Assembly (NCBI RefSeq): GCF_014269395.1
Contig: NZ_JACOGK010000058.1
Span: 1-6,587, forward strand
Source: Megasphaera hominis
GTDB taxonomy: Bacteria; Bacillota; Negativicutes; Veillonellales; Megasphaeraceae
Direction of reading: 5' to 3'
Length of the DNA stretch: 6,587 bases
In this document: one piece after another, positions 1 through 6,395 of the stretch
Numbering within the stretch: position 1 is the stretch's first letter
How the letters are laid out: every line of letters starts with the position of its first letter
Position numbers and translations under genes: made by a program
Notes under the pieces: generated by a model
Told to the model about the DNA's origin: nothing
Database searches by the model: none
The model's input: the letters and a program-made list of their open reading frames with translations, nothing else

Positions 1-92
1 GAAAGTCTTACCTCAGGCAGTGTCCAACTTATTAAAAAGTACTGTTCAACTTTGCGTCAAATTATATTTCTGATTCTAATTTTTTAGATTTT

Positions 93-118
93 AGTGTCCA
101 AGTTTTGTTGACCAGTGC
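93..118. mobile_element. Possible IS3-family terminal sequence (remnant)
   Basis: The reverse complement begins TGCACTGGTCAACAAAAC and continues TTGGACACT, which has the general look of IS3-family ends (TG...CCAAAAGTTGGACA). Related 12-mers lie at 19-30 (AGTGTCCAACTT) and 41-52 (ACTGTTCAACTT), against AGTGTCCAAGTT at 93-104. No transposase coding can be recognised in the 92 bases before it, so if it is an IS end the element lies outside the window or is a remnant. The match is from memory of family consensus only and is weak. Confidence 0.25.
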
Positions 119-138
119 AGTGCGCACGGGCACGATAC

Positions 139-159
139 GCCTTCCCTCACAGGGAAGGC
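139..159. repeat. Perfect 9-bp palindrome, 3-nt loop
   Basis: GCCTTCCCT (139-147), CAC loop, AGGGAAGGC (151-159) form a perfect inverted repeat. It has no T-run on either side, so it is not a classical terminator by itself; it may be the base of a longer 3' structure with the terminator at 181-218. The arm AGGGAAGGC recurs at 418-426 and 453-461 in the autotransporter leader. Confidence 0.6.
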
Positions 160-180
160 ACAGTGGAGAAAGCAGTTGCA

Positions 181-218
181 GCACCAGATCTTTTTTACAA
201 GGTCTGGTGCTTTTTTTT
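181..218 (+). terminator. Rho-independent terminator of an upstream rightward transcript
   Basis: Arm GCACCAGATC (181-190), loop TTTTTTACAA, arm GGTCTGGTGC (201-210), then eight T (211-218). The ten pairs include one U-G wobble that forms only in the plus-strand RNA, so the strand is well supported. The gene it ends is not visible: no convincing coding frame occurs in bases 1-180. It insulates the autotransporter promoter downstream. Confidence 0.85.
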
Positions 219-315
219 GTGAAAAGGACAAAGAAAACATAAGCTAAAAAGATACACAATGTGGTCAGTTTAGATCCATTAATATTACTAATAATTATTA
301 TTTAATGCAAATTGT

Positions 316-344
316 TTGAAAAAAATCCATAAGAGGAGTATATT
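316..344 (+). promoter_or_regulatory. Sigma-70/sigma-A type promoter for the autotransporter
   Basis: TTGAAA (316-321) and TATATT (339-344) are separated by exactly 17 bases, matching four and five of six consensus bases. The preceding 265-310 stretch is almost pure A/T, as in an UP element. Predicted transcription start is near 350-352, giving a leader of about 195 nt. Lying after the terminator at 181-218 and before a long ORF, this is the best promoter in the window. Confidence 0.65.
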
Positions 345-350
345 AAAGTT

Positions 351-545
351 GTATAAGTATCTTTTCTCTATTCTTTAGGGAGTGAAAGGGAGAAAAGGCC
401 TTGGCTAATCCTATGCAAGGGAAGGCATAGGGAAGAATGCTGTGTTAGGTGCAGGGAAGGCGCGTAGTACAGTGTTTGAGCCCCAAATCAAATGGCGGCC
501 ATGCCAAGGAGATTCGTTTTTTGCTTTGGAAAGTGGGGGATTCAC
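351..545 (+). promoter_or_regulatory. Long structured 5' leader of the autotransporter mRNA
   Basis: About 195 untranslated bases lie between the predicted start of transcription and the ATG at 546. It holds a hairpin CCTATGC/GCATAGG (410-416 with 425-431) whose loop AAGGGAAG resembles a ribosome site, an alternative GCCTT/AAGGC pairing (398-402 with 422-426) that overlaps it and so excludes it, two AGGGAAGGC copies (418-426, 453-461) and eight GGA trinucleotides (from 379, 389, 420, 431, 455, 508, 528, 538). No riboswitch class is recognised. Post-transcriptional control is an inference from length and structure only. Confidence 0.4.
535..540 (+). promoter_or_regulatory. Ribosome binding site GGGGGA deciding the ATG at 546
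   Basis: GGGGGA lies 5 nt before ATG 546 and can pair with the CCUCC anti-SD core using one G-U pair. The in-frame ATGs at 492 and 501 have no good site in front, and starting there would add a cysteine-containing, non-signal-like segment before a perfect signal peptide. An AAGGAG at 506-511 is 34 nt from ATG 546 and serves no in-frame start. Confidence 0.6.
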
Positions 546-3500
546 ATGAAAAGAAAGACCATGCTTCGCACACTCATCATTTCTGCGCTCTTTGCCTCTA
601 GTACGGCTGTCATGCCGGCTTTTGCAATGGATATCTCGTCGGGAACAGGAGACCAATATGGCGTTCAGACGAATGATGGAACCGCCGCAACTAGCGGAAC
701 ACTGAACGTTTCTGGTACGGCGAATTTGGGCAACGCTTACGGTGGCGCGGCAACAGGTACGAATGGCGGTGCAGCCACATCCAACACATTGAGCATCAGC
801 GCCGGCAGCATGACCAACGGCTACGGCGGCTACACGACAAACGGCGATGTCACTGGAAACTCGGTCAACATGACCGGTGGCTCCGTAACGGGAGCCCTCT
901 ATGGCGGCTATACGAAGAACGGTACGGCTGGTGGTTCAGAAGCTGCTGCCAACACCGTTACCATTACCAAGCCTGGAGACAACAGCCTGGGGACCCTGAT
1001 CACCGGCGGTGCCTCTGCCAACGGCAGCGCCTCGTATAACACCGTTTCCATTACGGACGCCAATGAGACAGACACAGACAGTCTTGTAATTTTCGGCGGC
1101 AATGCCAACGGCGGGGATGCCAGCAGCAACAGTGTTAATATTGGCAGCTCTAATTTTGCCAATATTAACATCCGGGGCGGCGTGAATCTCAATGGTACGG
1201 GGGATGTGAATGGCAACACGGTATCAGTAACGGGTTCCACGTTGAATGAAAGTACCATGAACAGTGTCGTCGTAATCGGCGCGCAGAATCTGGGTACGGG
1301 AACGCTCAATGGGAATACGCTCACCATCGACAGCTCCACGGTACAGTACAGCAACACTAACGGTACATTCTGGGGGCTGGTCCGGGCGGCTGACCGGAGT
1401 TCTGATACGGAAGGGGTGGCCAATAACAACACCATCACCATCAAAAATGGCAGTACGGTGGGCAAGGTAGACGGGGCCTATCAGCGCAATGGTACGGCTG
1501 ACGGCAACAAGGCAATCGTTACTGACAGTACCGTAAACGGCATGGTGGCGGCAGCGGAAATGTCTGACACAACCACGTATGGGAATGTCACCAACAACGA
1601 AACTACCATTACAGACAGTACGGTTACTGGCAATGTGTACGGCGGGGAAACGACCCGTGGCTATGCAGCGGGGAATGAGGTGACTGTGGACGGTACATCT
1701 GAAGTTGAAGCCAACGTCTACGGCGGCCGGAGCTTTTTGAACGATATAGACCAGATCGGTGCAGCGGGCAATACGGTGACTATCAAGGACACGGCTAAAG
1801 TAGATACTGCTGTCTATGGGGGCTGGGCCGGTGGCGGCACAAACATAAACGGCACGCAGGTGAGCAGTACTTCCTCGGCTTATGGCAACAAGGTAATATA
1901 TGAGAGCACTGCCGGGCAGACGGGCATCAAAATCTATGGCGGCTATGCAGTCAATGGCGATGCGGGCCAAGTGGCCTCCGGCACGATTGGTAATGTAGCG
2001 TATGACGGCGGCAACAGCGTCTACGCAGCAGGCAATGCCACGTACAGCAAGATTTACGGCGGCTATGCAGGAAACGGCGATGCCATCAGCAACGACGTGA
2101 CCCTGGATGGGACAAATAGTGCCGTCTTCAATACGGTGTACGGCGGCTATACCGCTACGGGCAATGCCAACGAAAATACCATTACGGTAGAAAATAATGC
2201 TGATACAAATGACCTTTTGTATGCCGGGTATTCTGCCAGCGGTAATGCCGACAGCAATAAGCTGATTGTGACAGAGGGAACGGGCATCCAGGGCTACGCC
2301 GGCTACACCAACAGCGGCGAAGCGGCCAGCAACGCCATCACCTTTACGGCCGGAACTATGGGGGAAACTCTGGTTTCGGGCTACACCAAGAGTGGCGCTG
2401 CCCATGACAATACGGTGACGGTGGACGGCGGCTCCTCCACGGCCACGACGAACACCCTCTACGCCGGCCTGACACCGTCCGGCACGGCCTACAACAACAA
2501 GATTATCATCAACAATACGACGGATACAGGCGTAGGCAGCCTCATTGCCGGCCAGTCCGACCAGAAGGCCTATAACAACGAAATCGACATCAATGACGGT
2601 ACGGTAAGCTCGGCCATTGCCGGCCAGTCTTCGGCAGCTGATGTGGAAGGCAATATTCTGCGCATTGCCGGCGGGACGGTCAGCACGGCCTATGGCGGAT
2701 CGGCAGCGGCCGGGGCAGCAACGTCCAACCATGCCTATATTACCGGCGGAAGTACGGGTACAGTAACAGCCGGCCTGAGCAGTGGCACGGCCAGCGGCAA
2801 TACCCTGGAAGTATCTGGGACTACGGCGGAGGTTGGTACAGCCGTTGCCGGCAATAGTGCCACAGGCGCTGCAACAGGAAATAGCCTGACCATTTCTGGG
2901 GGTAAAAAAGTGACCTCCGCCACAGCGGGCCTCAGTGAAACAGAGGCTTCGGGCAATGAGGCCAGCGTCAGCGGCGGTACGGTGGGCACGGTAATCGCTG
3001 GGGAATCCGGCACGGGTACGGTATCTACCAACACGACAACCGTCACTGGTGGCACGGTGACCAGTGCCTATGGCGGCTGGACAGACACCGGTACGGCATC
3101 TGGGAACACCCTAAATGTTTCCGGCGGCACCACAGAGCAGGCTTTTGGCGGCTACGCAAAAAGTACCGGGACCGCAACGGGCAACACGGCAGCGCTTTCC
3201 TCAGGGGAGGTATCCCAAGTGCTCTACGGTGGCTACTCCAATACAGGCGCGGCTTCTGAAAACACGGTCACTGTCTCTGGCGGCAGCGCAGGCGAGGTAG
3301 CAGGCGGCTACAGCACCACCAATGCTTCTGACAACAAAGCCTTTATGACGGACGGCAGCGTCAATATACTGGCAGGCGGTATATCTCCCAGCGGCAGTGT
3401 TACAGGAAATACCGCAGACATGAGCGGCGGCACGGCATACATGGTCATCGGCGGCCTCATGAACGTGGGAACGGGAGAGGGCGCTGAAGTATCCGGCAAT

Positions 3501-5231
3501 AGCGTCACCATGTCCGGCGGCGAAGCCACTAATGTTTACGGCGCTTCTGCCGCTGCCGGCGATGCCGCAAACAATGCGGTCACACTCTCTGGTGGTACGG
3601 CAGATACGGTTACCGGCGGCAATGCATCCTCCGGCTCAGCCACGAACAACAAGGTCACCGTCGATGACGGCACCATTACGAAGAGCTTGGTCGGTGGCTC
3701 GTCCGATACAGGTGATGCCTCGGGCAATACGCTCAACATCAACGGCGGCACCATCGGCAGTACTGACACCGATAGCGACGCCAACCTTATCGTCGGCGGC
3801 CTTTCGAAGAGTGGTACGGCCAATGACAACACGGTCAACGTCTATAGCGGTACCCTGGGCAGCCTCATGAGCCTCTACGGCGGCTACATTTCCTCGTCCG
3901 GTACGACAGGCACGGGTAATATGCTCAACATGTATAACAAGGCCAACACCGTAAAGAACCTGGGCAACTTCCAGACCATGAATTTCTACGTACCGAAGGG
4001 GACGACACCGGGTGAAACCATGATTACCGTCACAGGCACTGCTGATGTGAGCAACACAGCCATCTACGGCGCCATCGACGATTCGACGAAAATGAGCAAG
4101 GGCCAGCAAATCAACCTCATCGTAGATACGAGCGGCATTACGTCCAACGGTACCCAGTACAAGATGATTCCCGGTAAGGATGAAGTCACAGACGAAGGCT
4201 TTGTCTCCCAAAAGGTTATCAACAAGAAAATCGACGCCAACCACATCGTCCTCATGATTCCTGACGACGATGTAGCGAAGATTGAAGACGACACGAAAGC
4301 CTTCCCGGAAAACCGGGCTAATGCGACAGGTACGTTGATCGAAGCGTCTGACCTGGCCGTCACCGACGGCTTTGCCAGTGCCGTTGCCGCCTTCCAGGCA
4401 GCCTGGCTGGAAGATCACTCCATCAAAGCCAAATTTACGCCGTACATCGTTCTCGGCGGTCACAACCTGCGCTACACGACAGGCTCCTACGTCGACAGCA
4501 ACGGCTTCAACGGCGAACTGGGCTTCGTCAAACGAAACTTCCACGAAGACTATACGGATACGATTATGCCCTTCATCGAATACGGCAACGGCAACTTCAC
4601 AGGCCACCAGGACTCCGGTGCCCGCAGTGACGGTGACCAGCGCTACGTAGGTGCCGGCCTCCTCCTGCGCCGGGATAGACAAAGCGGCCTCCATTATGAA
4701 GGCATGCTCCGCGCCGGCCGCATCAACGGCGACTACGCCGGCCTTATCGACGAACACCACGCCAGCTACAAGAACAGCTCGCCGTACATGGCAGCGCACT
4801 TGGGTATCGGTAAGCTTGTAAAACACGCTGACAACGACTTCGACTACTATGCCCGTTTCTTCTGGACCCACCTGGGTGCCGACCACGCCATCGTCACCAG
4901 TGACCTGGGCCACGCACCCTACAACTTCGACAGCGTCAACTCGTACCGTACGCGCTTGGGCATGCGCTGGACGAAGCATCTCCACAACGATACTACATCT
5001 GTTTACGCAGGCCTAGGCTGGGATTATGAATTCGATGGAGAAGCTAGGGCTATGTACAAGACATACAGCACGCCCGCACCGAGCCTGCAAGGCAGCAGCG
5101 GTTTCCTGGAACTGGGCTGGCAGAGCAAGGTTACGAAGGATAACCCCTGGGGCGCCGACGTACGCGTCACCGGCTGGGCTGGCATGCAGCGCGGCGTGAC
5201 CTACAGTGCGACTATTAGCCGGGCGTTCTAA
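546..5231 (+). CDS. Type Va autotransporter, giant repeat-rich adhesin-like surface protein
   Basis: A 1561-residue protein predicted to export itself to the outer surface by type V secretion. Residues 1-27 are a signal peptide (KRK n-region, hydrophobic LIISALFASS core, AFA cleavage site before MD). Residues about 65-1133 are some 38 degenerate units, pattern (Y/A)GG(Y/x)-x3-G-x-A-x2-N-x-V-x-V-x-GG-(T/S), expected to form a long beta-helix passenger. Residues about 1134-1293 (NFYVP...MITVTG, then a probable helix around AFQAAWLEDH) link to a barrel at about 1294-1561 with alternating hydrophobic/aromatic strands and terminal SRAF; a final Phe is the usual Bam-complex signal. I see no cysteine in the whole protein, as is common in autotransporter passengers. 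No protease or lipase motif is visible, so adhesion or aggregation is inferred from architecture. It appears monocistronic, with its own promoter. The 3' half of the passenger and the barrel are more GC-rich than the first units. The class is firm; ligand and function are unknown. Confidence 0.92.
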   Translation: MKRKTMLRTLIISALFASSTAVMPAFAMDISSGTGDQYGVQTNDGTAATSGTLNVSGTANLGNAYGGAATGTNGGAATSNTLSISAGSMTNGYGGYTTNGDVTGNSVNMTGGSVTGALYGGYTKNGTAGGSEAAANTVTITKPGDNSLGTLITGGASANGSASYNTVSITDANETDTDSLVIFGGNANGGDASSNSVNIGSSNFANINIRGGVNLNGTGDVNGNTVSVTGSTLNESTMNSVVVIGAQNLGTGTLNGNTLTIDSSTVQYSNTNGTFWGLVRAADRSSDTEGVANNNTITIKNGSTVGKVDGAYQRNGTADGNKAIVTDSTVNGMVAAAEMSDTTTYGNVTNNETTITDSTVTGNVYGGETTRGYAAGNEVTVDGTSEVEANVYGGRSFLNDIDQIGAAGNTVTIKDTAKVDTAVYGGWAGGGTNINGTQVSSTSSAYGNKVIYESTAGQTGIKIYGGYAVNGDAGQVASGTIGNVAYDGGNSVYAAGNATYSKIYGGYAGNGDAISNDVTLDGTNSAVFNTVYGGYTATGNANENTITVENNADTNDLLYAGYSASGNADSNKLIVTEGTGIQGYAGYTNSGEAASNAITFTAGTMGETLVSGYTKSGAAHDNTVTVDGGSSTATTNTLYAGLTPSGTAYNNKIIINNTTDTGVGSLIAGQSDQKAYNNEIDINDGTVSSAIAGQSSAADVEGNILRIAGGTVSTAYGGSAAAGAATSNHAYITGGSTGTVTAGLSSGTASGNTLEVSGTTAEVGTAVAGNSATGAATGNSLTISGGKKVTSATAGLSETEASGNEASVSGGTVGTVIAGESGTGTVSTNTTTVTGGTVTSAYGGWTDTGTASGNTLNVSGGTTEQAFGGYAKSTGTATGNTAALSSGEVSQVLYGGYSNTGAASENTVTVSGGSAGEVAGGYSTTNASDNKAFMTDGSVNILAGGISPSGSVTGNTADMSGGTAYMVIGGLMNVGTGEGAEVSGNSVTMSGGEATNVYGASAAAGDAANNAVTLSGGTADTVTGGNASSGSATNNKVTVDDGTITKSLVGGSSDTGDASGNTLNINGGTIGSTDTDSDANLIVGGLSKSGTANDNTVNVYSGTLGSLMSLYGGYISSSGTTGTGNMLNMYNKANTVKNLGNFQTMNFYVPKGTTPGETMITVTGTADVSNTAIYGAIDDSTKMSKGQQINLIVDTSGITSNGTQYKMIPGKDEVTDEGFVSQKVINKKIDANHIVLMIPDDDVAKIEDDTKAFPENRANATGTLIEASDLAVTDGFASAVAAFQAAWLEDHSIKAKFTPYIVLGGHNLRYTTGSYVDSNGFNGELGFVKRNFHEDYTDTIMPFIEYGNGNFTGHQDSGARSDGDQRYVGAGLLLRRDRQSGLHYEGMLRAGRINGDYAGLIDEHHASYKNSSPYMAAHLGIGKLVKHADNDFDYYARFFWTHLGADHAIVTSDLGHAPYNFDSVNSYRTRLGMRWTKHLHNDTTSVYAGLGWDYEFDGEARAMYKTYSTPAPSLQGSSGFLELGWQSKVTKDNPWGADVRVTGWAGMQRGVTYSATISRAF
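738..3944 (+). repeat. Coding array of about 38 degenerate ~25-residue Gly/Asn repeats
   Basis: Units hand-counted in the autotransporter passenger (residues 65-1133). Late units are regular at 24-28 residues (for example YGGWTDTGTASGNTLNVSGG, then FGGYAKSTGTATGNTAALSS). Units 6-14 (about residues 190-500) are longer and irregular, up to 34 residues, and several lose the GG pair (IGAQ, VRAA, DGAY, AAAE). An Asn in nearly every unit would stack as an asparagine ladder in a beta-helix. DNA copies have diverged; only short words such as tacggcggctat recur, so this is an old array and not a fresh tandem duplication. Confidence 0.85.
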
Positions 5232-5259
5232 AACAGGCGCCACCTATGGGGGAGCTGGG

Positions 5260-5278
5260 CCAGTCGCGGAGCGACTGG
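5260..5278. repeat. Perfect 8-bp palindrome after the autotransporter (REP-like)
   Basis: CCAGTCGC, loop GGA, GCGACTGG, in the context GGGGGAGCTGG...CTGAAGGGGTTC. It starts 28 bases after the autotransporter stop. No T-run follows, so it is not a standard intrinsic terminator, though it could stabilise the 3' end. The G-rich flanks around a short GC-rich palindrome resemble repetitive intergenic elements I recall from gut Firmicute genomes; this is from memory, unverified. Confidence 0.55.
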
Positions 5279-5354
5279 GTCTGAAGGGGTTCATTTCTGT
5301 GTATTCAACTTCTATCCCGGCTTCGCCGTACTTTCTTCGGTCTCGGAGGAAGCC
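5274..5354. repeat. Intergenic direct repeat, copy 1
   Basis: The core 5289-5354 (66 bp) matches 5411-5476 at 63 of 66 positions; the preceding 15 bp match at 10 of 15. Within it CGGC-TTC-GCCG is a small hairpin, and GGCTTC (5319-5324) pairs with GAAGCC (5349-5354) to close a larger stem. It contains no gene. Confidence 0.9.
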
Positions 5355-5395
5355 ATTTTATATTACTACTAATTGGATAAGCGTGCGGCGAAGTA

Positions 5396-5476
5396 AATGG
5401 ATCTGAGAGAGTTCATTTCTGTGTATTCAACCTCTATCCCGGCTTCGCCGTACTTTCTACGGTCTCGGAGAAAGCC
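5396..5476. repeat. Intergenic direct repeat, copy 2
   Basis: Second copy, offset exactly 122 bp from copy 1. Core differences are at 5432, 5459 and 5471. The last change shortens the closing stem to GGCTT/AAGCC but keeps the inner CGGC-TTC-GCCG hairpin. This copy lacks the upstream CCAGTCGC palindrome. The spacer 5355-5395 includes GTGCGGCGAAGT, which resembles the reverse complement of the repeat core (GTACGGCGAAGCC). Confidence 0.9.
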
Positions 5477-5504
5477 TTCAGTAACATATTTTAGTGGTTA
5501 TTAT
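5477..5504 (+). promoter_or_regulatory. Weak candidate promoter of the adhesin-E-like gene
   Basis: TATTAT (5499-5504) is a fair -10; TTCAGT (5477-5482) at 16-base spacing is a poor -35. It would start transcription near 5511, about 29 nt before the TTG start. Support is only the position directly after the repeat block and the AT-rich character. Read-through from the autotransporter is possible, since no clear terminator separates them. Confidence 0.25.
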
Positions 5505-5524
5505 TGGTTTTGCAATTCACATTT

Positions 5525-5530
5525 AGGAGG
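5525..5530 (+). promoter_or_regulatory. Ribosome binding site AGGAGG deciding the TTG at 5540
   Basis: A perfect AGGAGG lies 9 nt before TTG 5540. From this TTG the protein begins (M)KIKKTLLSLALLA, a textbook signal peptide. The earlier in-frame TTG at 5504 would place the AGGAGG inside the gene and add an RR-containing segment before the signal sequence. Confidence 0.8.
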
Positions 5531-5539
5531 TTGGTTCAC

Positions 5540-6229
5540 TTGAAAATCAAGAAAACGTTATTGAGTTTAGCCTTGCTCGCGTGCTTGTGCACGGGCTCGG
5601 CTTTGGCAGCAGACTGGTATTATTTAGGTACATCGAGTAGTGGTGACACGTATTACGTTGATAACTCTTCAGTCGAAAAAAATGATGACACAGCTATTAT
5701 ATGGGAAAAAATCACGGATAAAAAGGGATCCAGTTGGGTTCAGCAGGTAATTGTCAGTCGTAAAAATAGAACGTCGGCGTTAGTCAAAAGATATATAGTT
5801 GAACCAGATGGTAAAGTTTATCAAAATTTTTCTGCCAAATCAAAATCTGATTTAGACTTTTATAGTATAAGGCCTGAGTCATCATCTGAGATTTTCTATA
5901 ATTCCATTTGGCCGAATAAAGCCGATATGTCTTCGAATCGCTGGTACTACTTGGGAAATGAAGGGGATACGACCTATTACATAGATAATTCTACTGTGCA
6001 GAAGGATTCTAATACTGCTATTGTTTGGGTGAAGGAAATGAATTCTCATGGGGATTGTTACATACAACAATGTCTTTTAAAACGAAGAGATCAAACTATT
6101 AAGATATTAGATTTAACGTACGTCCAGGCAAATGGCTACACGGATTACGAAGGCGGCAGGCAAAACAGTGAGTCCATTTGGTCTCAACCGTTCTATCAAA
6201 AAATATATTACGCCATTTGGTCCAATTAA
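5540..6229 (+). CDS. Exported two-domain protein resembling surface-adhesin E
   Basis: A 229-residue exported protein starting at TTG. The signal peptide is KIKK, then LLSLALLACLC, with ALA/ALAA cleavage near residues 23-24. A lipobox-like LLAC at 12-15 means a lipoprotein is possible, though Leu at -2 is not ideal. The rest is two tandem copies of one domain, residues 25-130 and 134-229. Each begins WYYLG, continues DT(Y/T)YY(V/I)DNS(S/T)V, then TAI(I/V)W, a QQ pair and an Arg-rich strand, and ends near FY..IW.N. The layout recalls the Adhesin_E/surface-adhesin protein E family (PF16747) common in Negativicutes, here duplicated; the assignment is by pattern memory. Domain 2 has Cys173 and Cys178, absent from domain 1. 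Its GC content, about 35-40% by eye on sampled lines, is far below the neighbouring autotransporter, hinting at separate origin. Role is probably envelope or surface binding; ligand unknown. Confidence 0.8.
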   Translation: MKIKKTLLSLALLACLCTGSALAADWYYLGTSSSGDTYYVDNSSVEKNDDTAIIWEKITDKKGSSWVQQVIVSRKNRTSALVKRYIVEPDGKVYQNFSAKSKSDLDFYSIRPESSSEIFYNSIWPNKADMSSNRWYYLGNEGDTTYYIDNSTVQKDSNTAIVWVKEMNSHGDCYIQQCLLKRRDQTIKILDLTYVQANGYTDYEGGRQNSESIWSQPFYQKIYYAIWSN

Positions 6230-6266
6230 TTTCTCTGCAAATTATCAAGTCTTAACCAGTCAAAAA

Positions 6267-6310
6267 ACTCCAGCAGAACCAATCCCGGGTTCTGCCGGAG
6301 TCTTTTTATT
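6267..6310 (+). terminator. Rho-independent terminator after the adhesin-E-like gene
   Basis: Arm ACTCCAGCAGAACC (6267-6280), loop AATCCCG, arm GGTTCTGCCGGAGT (6288-6301), then CTTTTTATTTT. Of 14 pairs one is A/C mismatched in plus-strand RNA; in minus-strand RNA the same position is a G-U pair and the other side gives a T6 run, so it probably works in both directions, also stopping leftward transcripts from the IS side. Confidence 0.88.
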
Positions 6311-6395
6311 TTCGCCGCATTCCGTATAATCATACAATATAAACCCAAAACCGATACAATACATAAACATTCTTATAAGATATATTATATATCTA
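6311..6395. other. AT-rich spacer with no gene, ending in a palindrome
   Basis: No ORF, RNA gene or convincing promoter is visible. The 3' part holds a perfect 7-bp inverted repeat AGATATA-TTA-TATATCT (6378-6394) and an overlapping CTTATAAG (6372-6379), directly abutting the predicted IS66 end at 6396. The 8 bases before the IS end are TATATCTA (6388-6395), the candidate target duplication. Confidence 0.5.

Noticed and set aside
260..304. Short GTG-started hydrophobic leader peptide (VVSLDPLILLIIII) upstream of the promoter
   Set aside because: No ribosome site, arises from AT-rich sequence and lies before the predicted transcription start.
349..378. TTG-started upstream mini-ORF after AGGAG (334-338)
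   Set aside because: The AGGAG lies between the predicted -35 and -10, so it would not be in the transcript if that promoter is right.
492..545. N-terminal extension of the autotransporter from the ATG at 492 or 501
   Set aside because: No ribosome site, not an ESPR-type extended signal, and it would introduce a cysteine before a complete signal peptide; ATG 546 is better.
1224..2732. 502-codon open frame on the minus strand inside the autotransporter
   Set aside because: It lies wholly inside the autotransporter array; its monotonous composition mirrors the repetitive GGC/GCC codons and it has no domain, signal sequence or ribosome site. It is a shadow frame.
738..3944. CRISPR-like or phase-variable tandem DNA repeat
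   Set aside because: The repetition is at protein level with diverged DNA; no identical direct repeats with unique spacers and no long homopolymer or short-unit slippage tract.
3636..4985. 449-codon open frame on the minus strand
   Set aside because: Val/Ala-rich antisense of the passenger-barrel region with no recognisable family; a shadow of GC-rich biased codons.
5206..5406. 66-codon plus-strand frame over the intergenic repeats
   Set aside because: Overlaps the autotransporter end and the repeat block; no ribosome site and no recognisable protein.
6132..6329. 65-codon plus-strand frame crossing the end of the adhesin-E-like gene
   Set aside because: Runs through the terminator hairpin and out of frame with the real gene; no ribosome site.
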